Below are positions 1 through 8,117 of a DNA stretch of 64,000 bases, in pieces. Source of the DNA: Nostoc sp. ATCC 53789 (GTDB taxonomy: Bacteria; Cyanobacteriota; Cyanobacteriia; Cyanobacteriales; Nostocaceae); NCBI RefSeq assembly GCF_009873495.1, contig NZ_CP046703.1:2108001-2172000 (forward strand). Direction: 5' to 3'. The notes below the pieces were generated by a model that worked only from the letters and a program-made list of their open reading frames with translations, did no database searches and was not told where the DNA came from. Position numbers and translations under genes: made by a program. Numbering within the stretch: position 1 is the first letter of the stretch; the number at the start of each line of letters is the position of its first letter.

Positions 1-868
1 GGCCAAATCGGTTGGTGATATCAAAACCGGACTCGCGCATGGTGCGATCGCCCTTGTAAAATAGGTGGGTCAGTTTGTCATTTTCCCGATCGTAGTAAAG
101 ATTAACGTCGTAATCTTCAACGTCAAAGGTTTGGTAATATTCCTTGACGCGATCATAGTGGCTTTTTCCCTCATCATCTCGCTCGGAGAACACGACTTCT
201 GGCGCGGGGCCTTCGCCAAAGGCATAAAATCTGGATAAGCCGGTTCCAGAATTCAGATGGGGCGGTACTACCCAGTAATAGTAAAATTGTTCTAGCAGTG
301 GTACGGTTGTCCTCAACCACTCTTCATCCTGAGTGTGTTGAAATAGCGCCAAAACCATCATGCTGAGGACGGGGGGTTGCGATCGCGACAGCATATAAGT
401 TCGGTTGGCATTGAGGATAGTGCCGTAATGCTTCACCTGGTACAATAATTGATCTACCTGACTTTGCGCTAGATCCCATTCCTCATCATGCAAAAGTCCC
501 AGTAATATAAAGTAGCTGTCCCAGCCATACATTTCGTTAAATCGACCACCTGGTACGACATAAGGGCCTGGTAGGTATAGTAAGCCATGCTCTTTAATCG
601 CTTCCACTTCTGACGGCAAAGTGCGAATTTGTAGCTGTTGCATATCTTTGGGATATAGCGATCGCTCTAACACACGCTGAATGTTGGGATAATCTTCTAA
701 GGGGGAAATGTAGACAATCCAGGGAGTGTCGGTTTTGTGGTCTAGTTTGGTATCTTTGGCAGATTGTAATAGGTGTTCGTGCGATCGCGTTAAGGTTTTC
801 CACGTTTTTTTGATATGGAAGCGCACTTTGTTTATCTGCGTGGTACTAAGTTGTGGGGGAGTGGTCAT
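1..868 (-). CDS. treH: Trehalase, GH37 (N-terminal part; gene runs off the window)
   Basis: Hydrolyses trehalose to two glucoses. Reading the minus strand from an ATG at 868 gives an open frame of 289 codons to the window edge. Near residue 107 it shows PGGRFNEMYGWDSYF, the trehalase signature 1 of family GH37. The second signature and the C-terminal catalytic residue lie outside the window. It is the third gene of treZ-treY-treH on one strand, the order known from Anabaena/Nostoc, where trehalase controls the trehalose level during drying. A 350-bp gap with a MITE-like repeat separates it from treY, so it may have its own promoter. The identification rests on the signature plus the neighbourhood; the start is the first ATG and no strong ribosome site decides it. 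Confidence 0.87.
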   Translation of the reverse strand, partial: MTTPPQLSTTQINKVRFHIKKTWKTLTRSHEHLLQSAKDTKLDHKTDTPWIVYISPLEDYPNIQRVLERSLYPKDMQQLQIRTLPSEVEAIKEHGLLYLPGPYVVPGGRFNEMYGWDSYFILLGLLHDEEWDLAQSQVDQLLYQVKHYGTILNANRTYMLSRSQPPVLSMMVLALFQHTQDEEWLRTTVPLLEQFYYYWVVPPHLNSGTGLSRFYAFGEGPAPEVVFSERDDEGKSHYDRVKEYYQTFDVEDYDVNLYYDRENDKLTHLFYKGDRTMRESGFDITNRFG

Positions 869-960
869 AATTTAATTTGGCGGGGTGTTGAGGAGTTTTG
901 GAGGAATTTTTTTAACGCAGAGGGACGCGGAGTTTTTACGGTATCTGGAAAACGTCTCTC

Positions 961-1127
961 CTAGAAGGCTACCGTGTACACACAAGCCTGAAATAGCTGA
1001 TTAACCAAGGTTTTACCCCACCCTAACCCTCCCCTTATAAAGGGGAGGGAACTAGATATCCGGCTTCCCCCTTTATAAGGGGGGATTGAGGGGGGTAATA
1101 GGTACTTGTGTGTACACCGTAGCCTAG
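961..1127. repeat. MITE-like inverted-repeat element in the treH-treY gap
   Basis: The 350-bp gap 869-1218 holds no gene. Its centre is bounded by imperfect inverted ends: GGCTACCGTGTACACACAAG at about 967-986 and its complement at 1104-1124. Inside lie two short palindromes of the type CCCCTTATAAAGGGG and CCCCCTTTATAAGGGG (about 1031-1086). The form is that of a short non-autonomous repeat; no transposase is present and I could not define a target duplication. Confidence 0.6.
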
Positions 1128-1218
1128 AAGGAGAAAGACTTTAAATTTTCCCCCTTCCCGCGACGAGTTGGGGGTTAGGTTTTTCGTGGACTGCTGAATT
1201 GTCAGACGTAAAACAGAT

Positions 1219-4017
1219 TCACTCAGCACTACTAACTAACAAAGCAACTGGAAAATGGGCAAGGGCAGATCCGATAGATAGGGTTTCTGTAGCCTGTAAA
1301 GGTTGCTGAGTGAGAACGTTTGTCCAGGTGAGGGGAGTTCCAGGGGGTAATTGGAGGTGGGTATCTTGCCAAACTGATTCACCCAAGGGGTTGTCTCCAG
1401 GCTGGATGAGGCTGGTTAAAAAGCGAGGCGCGATCGCGATCGCTGTTTGATTCCCTTCTCGTCGCGCAAAGGCGATGATGTGATTGGCGTAAGTTCCCTG
1501 AACTTCTAACGGCAGATAGTCGCCATCCTGGAATAATGAGACATAGTTTGTTCTGGCTTTGAGTAATTGAGCCGTTAAAAATAGTTTGATTCTGCCGTCC
1601 GTTTTATCGTTTAGCAACTCCTGAATTAGTCCGAGAATATCTGTTTTGGCTTGTTCGCGGATGTCGTTTAAGTAGGTACGTCGCTGTTCAAAATCTACGG
1701 GACGGCGATTGTCTGGATCAACTAGGCTGAGTTCCCAAAGTTCTGTTCCTTGGTATAAATCGGGTACGCCGGGTGCGGTAATCTTCAGCAGAGTTTGGGA
1801 AAGGGAATTGAAGATACCATATTCTGCAATTCGCTGCTGAAAAGGACGAAAGGCTTCTAGAAATTCTTTGGAGATGGAAGAATCTAGTACCTTTTCAATG
1901 AAGGAAGTACAGGCTTCTTCATACTCGCTATCAGGTCGCAGCCATGCTGTATGCACTTTCGCTTCTCGAATTGCCTTAATTATATAATCTTTCACGCGTT
2001 CCACGAAGGATGCGTGTTCCTGTTCCGCAAAGGGAAATGCCCCTACAAGGGTTTGATAGAGAAAATACTCATCGTTGCGATCGGGCATAGCAAACCCGTG
2101 GCGATGACTGCGACTTCCTCGATTAATCGCACTCCAGGTATTTACCTGCTGATCCCATTCATCAGGGATTTCTGATAATACATTCAATCTAGCTCTCACA
2201 TCTTCGCCGCGTTTGGTGTCGTGGGTAGCTGTGGTGTTCATTGTGTGAGGCCAGGTTGCTTGGTGCTGTTTATTAAAGGCATGAAATTTGGCTAAATCGA
2301 TCCCAAAATGACCGGGATTTCCCCCGACTTCATTCAGCGACAGCAAGCGATTGTAAACATATAATGTGGTGTCTTCTACACCTTTGGCCATTAGCGGGCC
2401 GCTATATTGCTGCATCCGCAAGACAAAATATATCCACTGTTCGCGTTCTGTTTGAGTCAGAGAATTATCAAATTCTAGCACCATTAACTTTTCAATAAAG
2501 GTCAGTTCGTGCTGCAACAAGGGCGTTTGTTCTTTGGCTTGGCGAATGACTTCTTGAATGGTAGCGCGATCGCTATCCCCAATTCCATCTGGTGTAATAT
2601 ATGTACGGTAAATCGGGAACAGAGTTAAAACTTCTGCGATCGCTCTTTTCAAGCCATTGAGTGTAAAGTCATTGCCATAGCGGTATTTGCTGGAAATGTT
2701 CTTTAACAAAAGAGCCAAATTGTCAATATCACCCGCTAAATTCTTTTCTAGTATCAGGTGCTTTTTATCCTTCACTACCGATGAATAATCTACTCTGGAA
2801 CCAATAAAGTTTTGATAAATTTTATCGAAGGATGATTCATTTTCAGTTTGACAAAATACACCATTTACATAATTAAGAAAGTCATATCCCGATGTACCTT
2901 CAATTTCCCAGTTTTCCGGCAGGTCTTCTGTGAGTTCTAAAATCTTCTCGACCGTAATATAAACATCTCCCGTCTTTTCTCGGAGCCTTTGTAGATACTG
3001 GATTGGGTTATACAGTCCATCAATATGATCAATGCGTAAGCCTGTAAATTTGCCCTCCTCAACCAGCTTTTGAATGAGGCTATGGGTATTATTAAAAACC
3101 CGCACTTCTTCAACTTTAACAGAAATAAGTTCGTTGACGGTAAAGAAGCGGCGGTAGTTCATTTCTTCCGCCCCAACTTTCCAGAAAGCGAGACGGTAAA
3201 ATTGATCGTTGAGTAATTCATCTAACAAGTTAAAGCTCTCTGAATTACCTGGTTCTCCGTTGAAAGTTTGGATATTTTCGTCAATGAACTCGCGGATAGC
3301 ATCATTTGTGGTGTAAAGTTCCCAAACTAATCCTTTAATAAATGCAATTTGGTCTTGTCGCTGTTTTCCCGCAACTTCTGAGGGCACACTTTTGAGAATA
3401 TACAAAATACCTAATAGTTTAATAAAATCAGGGTGATTGCGTCCGAGTGTGCGTGTGAGTTTTCCCAGATTATGGGTAATAAATTTTGTGTAAGACTCTA
3501 ATCGTAACGGCAGTTTTAAGCTGTAATAGTTTACAGTTAAACCGTTTTGTTCATATTGTAGTTGAATGTGTCCGTTTTCTAGGGATGCACCATAGAAATC
3601 TCCCAGCAAAGGAGCAAGAATTCGCTCTTGGCGATCGCCAAAGGGAGCATTCCAAGAAAGGTCAAAGTAGTCTGTATAGCTGGAATCTGGGCCGTGTTCC
3701 AGTATGTCCATCAAATAATCGTTTTCGCTGCTATAGGCCATGTGGTTGGGCACTATATCTTGTAACCAGCCCATACCAAGGGACTGGACTTCGCCAACTA
3801 ATTCATCAAAGGATTCATTAGTTCCCAGTTCTGGGTTAAGTTGAGTGGCATCTACTATATCGTAACCGTGGGTACTCCCAGATCGTGCCTTGAAAATGGG
3901 GGAGGCATATAAATCAGAAATACCCAAATCTGCTAGATAAGCTGCGATCGCTTTAGCATTGTCAAAGCCAAACTGGGGTGTAAACTGAATTCGATAAGTT
4001 GCGGTAGGAATTCGCAT
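1219..4017 (-). CDS. treY: Malto-oligosyltrehalose synthase
   Basis: Isomerises the reducing-end glucose of a maltodextrin into an alpha,alpha-1,1 linkage, making maltooligosyltrehalose (EC 5.4.99.15, GH13). The 932-residue length suits the family. Visible GH13 blocks are DIVPNHM at about 87-93, GLRIDHIDGL with the catalytic Asp, YITVEKIL with the catalytic Glu, and TTATHDTKR with the third Asp. The N-terminus MRIPTATYRIQF is typical of TreY. Its product is the substrate of TreZ, encoded 383 bp upstream on the same strand; treH follows downstream. Start is the ATG at 4017. No frameshift or missing motif is seen. Confidence 0.96.
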   Translation of the reverse strand: MRIPTATYRIQFTPQFGFDNAKAIAAYLADLGISDLYASPIFKARSGSTHGYDIVDATQLNPELGTNESFDELVGEVQSLGMGWLQDIVPNHMAYSSENDYLMDILEHGPDSSYTDYFDLSWNAPFGDRQERILAPLLGDFYGASLENGHIQLQYEQNGLTVNYYSLKLPLRLESYTKFITHNLGKLTRTLGRNHPDFIKLLGILYILKSVPSEVAGKQRQDQIAFIKGLVWELYTTNDAIREFIDENIQTFNGEPGNSESFNLLDELLNDQFYRLAFWKVGAEEMNYRRFFTVNELISVKVEEVRVFNNTHSLIQKLVEEGKFTGLRIDHIDGLYNPIQYLQRLREKTGDVYITVEKILELTEDLPENWEIEGTSGYDFLNYVNGVFCQTENESSFDKIYQNFIGSRVDYSSVVKDKKHLILEKNLAGDIDNLALLLKNISSKYRYGNDFTLNGLKRAIAEVLTLFPIYRTYITPDGIGDSDRATIQEVIRQAKEQTPLLQHELTFIEKLMVLEFDNSLTQTEREQWIYFVLRMQQYSGPLMAKGVEDTTLYVYNRLLSLNEVGGNPGHFGIDLAKFHAFNKQHQATWPHTMNTTATHDTKRGEDVRARLNVLSEIPDEWDQQVNTWSAINRGSRSHRHGFAMPDRNDEYFLYQTLVGAFPFAEQEHASFVERVKDYIIKAIREAKVHTAWLRPDSEYEEACTSFIEKVLDSSISKEFLEAFRPFQQRIAEYGIFNSLSQTLLKITAPGVPDLYQGTELWELSLVDPDNRRPVDFEQRRTYLNDIREQAKTDILGLIQELLNDKTDGRIKLFLTAQLLKARTNYVSLFQDGDYLPLEVQGTYANHIIAFARREGNQTAIAIAPRFLTSLIQPGDNPLGESVWQDTHLQLPPGTPLTWTNVLTQQPLQATETLSIGSALAHFPVALLVSSAE

Positions 4018-4075
4018 GAGTTTGTTGTGATAAGAGATGGGGGGATATGGTTCGTTTAACGTGTTTGTCTTTCGG

Positions 4076-4160
4076 AGATCCCCCCAACCCCCCTTTTTAA
4101 GGGGGGTTTCTTCTGACTTTTACCCCCTTTTTAAGGGGGTCGCCGCAGGCGGGGGGATCT
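4076..4160. repeat. Palindromic repeat, CCCCCTTTTTAAGGGGG family
   Basis: The element is bounded by AGATCCCCCC (4076-4085) and GGGGGGATCT (4151-4160). Inside are two smaller palindromes, each built on CCCCCTTTTTAAGGGGG. A similar sequence at about 21575-21790 is split by another element. It lies just upstream of the treY start, in the gap to treZ, and could fold strongly in a treZ-treY transcript. It looks like a dispersed intergenic repeat. Confidence 0.6.
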
Positions 4161-4190
4161 TATCTGAAATCTATTGACAGGTAGGAGAAT

Positions 4191-4400
4191 TTGAACCTTT
4201 TAGCTCGGACGTTGAACCTTTTAGCTCGGACGTTGAACCTTTTAGCTTGAACGTTGAGCCTTTTAGCTCGGACGTTGAGCCTTTTTGCTTGGACGTTGAA
4301 CCTTTTAGCTCGGACGTTGAACCTTTTTGCTTGAACGTTGAACCTTTTTGCTAGAAACTTGAGGTTATAAGGCTGAAACTTGAAGTTCTAACTCTCCCTT
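4191..4400. repeat. Tandem array of ten 21-bp units between treZ and treY
   Basis: Units start at 4191, 4212, 4233, 4254, 4275, 4296, 4317, 4338, 4359 and 4380. The consensus is TTGAACCTTTTAGCTCGGAC plus G; the last two units are degenerate. The array ends at 4400, directly against the treZ stop codon (TGA, plus positions 4401-4403). The period is a multiple of three. One minus-strand frame stays open through the array as a seven-residue repeat of the type NVRAKRF, but it has no ATG and no ribosome site, so I do not call it a gene. Confidence 0.9.
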
Positions 4401-6248
4401 TCATCCTTTTTCATACAGTACTAAACTCGTAGGTTGCAATTTCACTTCTTTTCCCGCAGACAGATGTTCATCTGATTCAGAACCAGGCCCAGACCATGAG
4501 GTATCAGCAGAGTCCAACAATTTATTAGCATTATGCTGAATTGGTAGAGTCGCTGTGACTGGAGACGAATTAAAATTCATCACAAATATTAGTTCACTTG
4601 ATTCACACCAACGACGCACGATAACTAACTGCTTGTCTTCATCGCTAGTCGCTTCAATGAAATTGCGGTCTTGATTTAAAAGTGCTGGATGCGTCTTGCG
4701 TAAATTAATTAATTGACGATACCAATCCCACAGAACTTTGTGCTTACCTTCATGACGCAATTGCCAATTGAGTTTAGACTTTAGGAAAGTTTCTGCTGAT
4801 TCGGGATCTGGGGGATCGTCTGCATAGTGAAATGCTTCAAATTCTTCTTTGCGTCCGGCTCGAACTGCTTGAATTAAATCTGGGTCGGAGTGACTGACAA
4901 AATAAATAAAGGGTGCAGTTTCTCCATATTCCTCACCCATAAATAACAGGGGTAAATTAGGCGACAGCAGCACAGCGCCAGCAGCTAACTTCAATCCTTC
5001 AAAAGAGATCCTCTGAGTGAGGCGTTCTCCTTTCATTTGATTGCCGATTTGATCGTGATTCTGAATGCAGATTGCAAACTGTGATAAATTGCGATCGCGG
5101 CAAGATATGCCATGAAATCGCTTGCGGTGTGGTGCGTACTTCCAATCGTAGACAAAAGTATCTTCATAAGCTTTTGCCAACTGAGCTGTTTGCCCAAAAT
5201 CTTGATAATATCCTTGGCGATCGCCTGTCAAGAGTGCGTGCAGTGAATGGTGAAAATCATCACTCCATTGGGCATCAAGACCATATCCACCCAATTCTGC
5301 TGGACGAATGATTTGCGGATTATTCAAGTCACTTTCGGCAATTAAATGGCGTTTCCATTTTTGCCCTTGTTGTGAAAAATGATGAACTGCTTCCGCCAGT
5401 TCCCAAAGAAAATGCTTCGCCCCCAAGTCATAAATTGCTTGAATAGCATCAAGCCGCAATGCGTCAATGTGGAACTCGCGCAACCAGTAAAGCGCATTTT
5501 CGATAAAATAATTTCGCACACCCTGACTATGGGCATCATCGAAATTCAGCGCTTCACCCCAAGGTGTTTTATAGGTTTTAGTAAAGTAGGGCGCGAACTG
5601 ACTCATATAGTTGCCTTCTGGCCCAAAGTGGTTATACACCACATCCAACACCACAGCGATATTGTGTTGGTGGCAAGCATTTACCAGTTGCTTTAGTTCG
5701 GCTGGGCTACCATAAGAATTTTGGACTGCATAAGGGTAAACGCCATCATAGCCCCAGTTACGGTATGTCAGAGACGCTTCTATATGGGTGTCTCCCGGAA
5801 ACTGAGAGATAGGCATGATTTCAATCGCATTAATTCCCAGTTCCCTGAGTTCTGGTAAACGAGAAATAATCGCGGTGAAAGTTCCTTCAGGTGTGAAAGT
5901 CCCAACGTGGAGTTCGTAGAAAATCATCGACTCCACAGGGATACCAGTCCACCCTTCATCAGTCCACTCAAACTGATGATCGACAATTTGAGACGGGCCA
6001 TGCACTCCTTCCGGTTGATACTGCGACGCAGGATCGGCAAAAGCGTCTTGGCCATTCAAGACATACCGATAGAGCGTGCCTGGATATACATCGTTTACTT
6101 TCGCGTGCCAGTATCCCTCAGACTGAGGCTTGAGGGGAATAACCTGCTCCTGTGGTGTCAAAGTTTTTACAGTGACGCTATCTAATAGCGGCGACCAAAC
6201 TGTAAATTCACATTCTCCATTACCCAAGTAGTTAGCACCAATTCTCAC
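4401..6248 (-). CDS. treZ: Malto-oligosyltrehalose trehalohydrolase
   Basis: Cleaves free trehalose from maltooligosyltrehalose (EC 3.2.1.141, GH13). The 615 residues begin with a CBM48-like beta domain (about 1-90), followed by the barrel. Motifs seen are VVLDVVYNHFGPEGNY, ALRLDAIQ with the nucleophile Asp, LIAESDLN with the acid Glu, and CIQNHDQIGNQ with the third catalytic Asp. With TreY it forms the TreY/TreZ route that makes trehalose from glycogen-derived dextrins. It is the first gene of treZ-treY-treH. Start is the ATG at 6248; the stop is immediately followed by the 21-bp tandem array. Confidence 0.96.
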   Translation of the reverse strand: MRIGANYLGNGECEFTVWSPLLDSVTVKTLTPQEQVIPLKPQSEGYWHAKVNDVYPGTLYRYVLNGQDAFADPASQYQPEGVHGPSQIVDHQFEWTDEGWTGIPVESMIFYELHVGTFTPEGTFTAIISRLPELRELGINAIEIMPISQFPGDTHIEASLTYRNWGYDGVYPYAVQNSYGSPAELKQLVNACHQHNIAVVLDVVYNHFGPEGNYMSQFAPYFTKTYKTPWGEALNFDDAHSQGVRNYFIENALYWLREFHIDALRLDAIQAIYDLGAKHFLWELAEAVHHFSQQGQKWKRHLIAESDLNNPQIIRPAELGGYGLDAQWSDDFHHSLHALLTGDRQGYYQDFGQTAQLAKAYEDTFVYDWKYAPHRKRFHGISCRDRNLSQFAICIQNHDQIGNQMKGERLTQRISFEGLKLAAGAVLLSPNLPLLFMGEEYGETAPFIYFVSHSDPDLIQAVRAGRKEEFEAFHYADDPPDPESAETFLKSKLNWQLRHEGKHKVLWDWYRQLINLRKTHPALLNQDRNFIEATSDEDKQLVIVRRWCESSELIFVMNFNSSPVTATLPIQHNANKLLDSADTSWSGPGSESDEHLSAGKEVKLQPTSLVLYEKG

Positions 6249-6287
6249 GCAGTATCCCTCCCGTCAGTATGTTGTGCCGAATTGTCG

Positions 6288-6322
6288 TGCGATGGCGTAC
6301 CCGCCCACCGGAGGCGATCGCA
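6288..6322. repeat. Dispersed GC-rich imperfect palindrome containing HIP1
   Basis: The sequence GCGATGGCGTACCCGCCCAC followed by CGGAGGCGATCGC lies just upstream of treZ. A second copy with a few changes is at 12298-12333, upstream of the methyltransferase gene. It is one of several repeats in the 383-bp gap 6249-6631, which holds no convincing gene. Confidence 0.6.
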
Positions 6323-6463
6323 ATGTCATTGATTGCACAATGTTTACAAACACGCCAGATAGCATAATGGTTCGTCTACCAGACTTTTTGCTAGCACCTG
6401 GAGGCGGATTTTTTACAGAATAAATTCTGTCTAATGACAAAGTTAGTTGCGAAGGAGGCAACG

Positions 6464-6482
6464 CAATACGGTTCGGTTAAGG
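6464..6482. repeat. Solo terminal repeat of the CAATACGG element family
   Basis: CAATACGGTTCGGTTAAGG matches the end of the elements at 21590-21774 and 43558-43722, but no matching second end is found within 200 bp. It is probably a remnant or one-ended copy. Confidence 0.45.
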
Positions 6483-6550
6483 TTTTTTGATGAAAACTTT
6501 AGATGGCAAAACCGCGATGAATTATCACAAAACCGAGATGAATCATCACA

Positions 6551-6617
6551 AAGACGCGATGAATCGCCGTCTCTACAATAATCAGCCTTTTGTAGAGACG
6601 GCGATTTATCGCGTCTT
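6551..6617. repeat. Long hairpin, GTAGAGACG repeat family
   Basis: Two 28-base arms (6551-6578 and 6590-6617) are reverse complements with one mismatch and an 11-base loop. The arms contain CGCCGTCTCTAC and its complement. It lies downstream of the DCC-family gene, which ends at 6632, so it may also stop transcription. Related GTAGAGACG palindromes occur at 13141, 43849, 52064 and 62023. Confidence 0.75.
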
Positions 6618-6631
6618 CTGCTTGCCAAGGT

Positions 6632-7039
6632 TTAAATTGGTTTACAGCTACCATCTACACAGTAAGACGATTCATAAGTATTAGAACGCTTACCAAATAT
6701 GGTGTAGCGGTTATCGCGGATTTGTTCGTAAAAGCGATCGCCGGCCCATTTCATCCCCGGTAAGGCTCGATAAGCGTCTACAAATACACTTCCTACTGGC
6801 AATAATCGCCCAATTTCTTCAGCTGCGTTACTACCTTGCCAACGTCTCTGAGGTTCATTGCCATCAATTAAAATCATCCCCTGTTCACAATCTTGGGCTG
6901 TAATTCCCCACTGTAAAAGTGTCTGCTCATCTTGCATGGGAGCGTAGCGAAATAACTTTCCCTTGTCTAAAGTTTCTAGCGATCGCACTAAAGTAACGCA
7001 GAGATTACAATTTCCGTCGTAGATTACGTAGTAGTTCAT
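6632..7039 (-). CDS. DCC-family (DUF393) thiol-disulfide oxidoreductase-like protein
   Basis: A 135-residue protein of the DUF393/DCC family, named for its conserved Asp-Cys-Cys. The N-terminus reads MNYYVIYDGNCNLC, giving the DxxCxxC motif at about residues 8-14. The C-terminus has two more cysteines (YCVDGSC). Family members are predicted thioredoxin-like redox proteins; the substrate is unknown. The open frame extends upstream to 7138, but the extra 33 residues are unlike the family and the motif sits at the N-terminus, so I choose the ATG at 7039. The gene follows the Uma2 gene on the same strand with a 76-bp gap. Confidence 0.82.
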   Translation of the reverse strand: MNYYVIYDGNCNLCVTLVRSLETLDKGKLFRYAPMQDEQTLLQWGITAQDCEQGMILIDGNEPQRRWQGSNAAEEIGRLLPVGSVFVDAYRALPGMKWAGDRFYEQIRDNRYTIFGKRSNTYESSYCVDGSCKPI

Positions 7040-7115
7040 AAAAATAATTATTTTAGCGTAGAAAACTGTAGCGATCGCTCTTGCCTCAGTAAGAGCCAAA
7101 ACAAAATTTAAGTTG

Positions 7116-7721
7116 TTAAATAGGCATGATATCGTCAAGTTTAAGTTGTAAATTTTGCAATAGTTCAGAAGAAATAGTATCTCCTAAATGATATTGTTGC
7201 TGCTGGTAAACACCGTTAACTAACTGACAAACGGTAAAGGTGGGTTGTTTAGGATTGCCGATAAATTGCAAGCCACCCAAGCCACGAAAGTCAACAATCC
7301 AGTATTCTGGGATATTAAGAAAAGCGTATTCTTCAACTTTTCTGGCATAATCATCTTGCCAATTAGTGCTAACAACTTCAGCAACAAGTTTGATTGTGCT
7401 GCCGTTACAAATAATAGGTTCTTTTGACCATAGCGGTTCTTTACTAAGTTCAGCTTTATCTAAAACAATTACATCAGGACGCAGTGCTGTAGCTTCAGCC
7501 GCAGGTGGTTTAATCAGACAGGTTTTTGGGATTAGCCAGTTAAAATTAGAATTAAAAATTTCGACATAGATTCTACCAGCAATACTACCTGCAACAGCTT
7601 CATGTAGCCCTGTAGGTTCCATATCTCTTAGCTGTCCATCGATTAATTCGTAGCGTGTATTATCACCATATTGGGCTATAAATTCTTCAAAAGTCAGTAG
7701 TTTGGATGAAGTGTAGGTCAT
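7116..7721 (-). CDS. Uma2 family (DUF820) PD-(D/E)XK nuclease-like protein
   Basis: A 201-residue member of the Uma2/DUF820 family, very abundant in cyanobacteria and predicted to have a restriction-endonuclease-like fold. Typical blocks are LTFEEFIAQYGDNTRYELIDG at the N-terminus, LRPDVIVLD and LVAEVVSTNWQDDYARKVEEY, supplying the acidic residues of the predicted active site, and YWIVDFRGL. The cellular role of these proteins is not established. The start at 7721 fits the family. A 42-bp tandem repeat lies about 50 bp upstream of the start. Confidence 0.88.
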   Translation of the reverse strand: MTYTSSKLLTFEEFIAQYGDNTRYELIDGQLRDMEPTGLHEAVAGSIAGRIYVEIFNSNFNWLIPKTCLIKPPAAEATALRPDVIVLDKAELSKEPLWSKEPIICNGSTIKLVAEVVSTNWQDDYARKVEEYAFLNIPEYWIVDFRGLGGLQFIGNPKQPTFTVCQLVNGVYQQQQYHLGDTISSELLQNLQLKLDDIMPI

Positions 7722-7774
7722 TATGTCTTATTTTGACTTGACTTAGGCTTATTGTAGCGGCTACTGTTGCAAAG

Positions 7775-7942
7775 TCCATCGCATTCACAAAGCGGACTAG
7801 TGCATTCATAATGCAAGCGATCGCATTCACAAGGCGGGCTAGCACATTCATAATGCAAGCGATCGCATTCACAAAGCAGACTAGTGCATTCACAATGCAA
7901 GCGATCGCATTTACAAGGCAGGCTAGTGCATTCACAATGCAA
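7775..7942. repeat. Four-copy 42-bp tandem repeat, one HIP1 site per unit
   Basis: Units begin at about 7775 (degenerate), 7817, 7859 and 7901; a fifth GCGATCGC starts at 7943. Each unit consists of two related 21-bp halves: GCGATCGCATTCACAA with AGCGG, and ACTAGTGCATTCAYAATGCA with A. Two minus-strand frames stay open through it: one gives a heptapeptide repeat (NAIACIV/NALVCFV), the other a Cys-rich repeat. Neither has a supporting ribosome site. It sits in the 396-bp divergent gap 7722-8117. Confidence 0.88.
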
Positions 7943-8026
7943 GCGATCGCTCTTGCTTCGCTAAAGTAAGTTAGCGCAAAAAACTCAAAGTATATTACGA
8001 AACGTAAAGAGCCTTAAAGCCCTTAC

Positions 8027-8054
8027 TAATGACCAATGACAAAGGACAAATGAC
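8027..8054. repeat. Heptanucleotide tandem repeat (STRR-like)
   Basis: Four 7-bp units TAATGAC, CAATGAC, AAAGGAC and AAATGAC lie upstream of the aldo/keto reductase gene. Related repeats recur at 12217, 15736, 44303 and 61951. Confidence 0.65.
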
Positions 8055-8117
8055 AACTTTGTTATGATGCCTTTGGAATGGTATTCGCATTGTTTTTTCG
8101 TTAAAGAGAAAATATTC

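Noticed and set aside
1035..1229. Minus-strand frame between treH and treY
   Set aside because: Composed of repeat-element sequence (PPQSPLIKGE type), a common artefact in this genome.
4191..4400. Direct-repeat array as CRISPR
   Set aside because: The 21-bp units are joined head to tail without spacers and no cas gene is present.
6264..6628. Small minus-strand frames upstream of treZ
   Set aside because: They run through dispersed repeats and the 6551-6617 hairpin and have no protein character.
7687..7942. Two overlapping minus-strand frames with heptapeptide and Cys-rich repeats
   Set aside because: Both come from the 42-bp tandem repeat; no ribosome site, and one overlaps the Uma2 start. 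Kept only as an observation.
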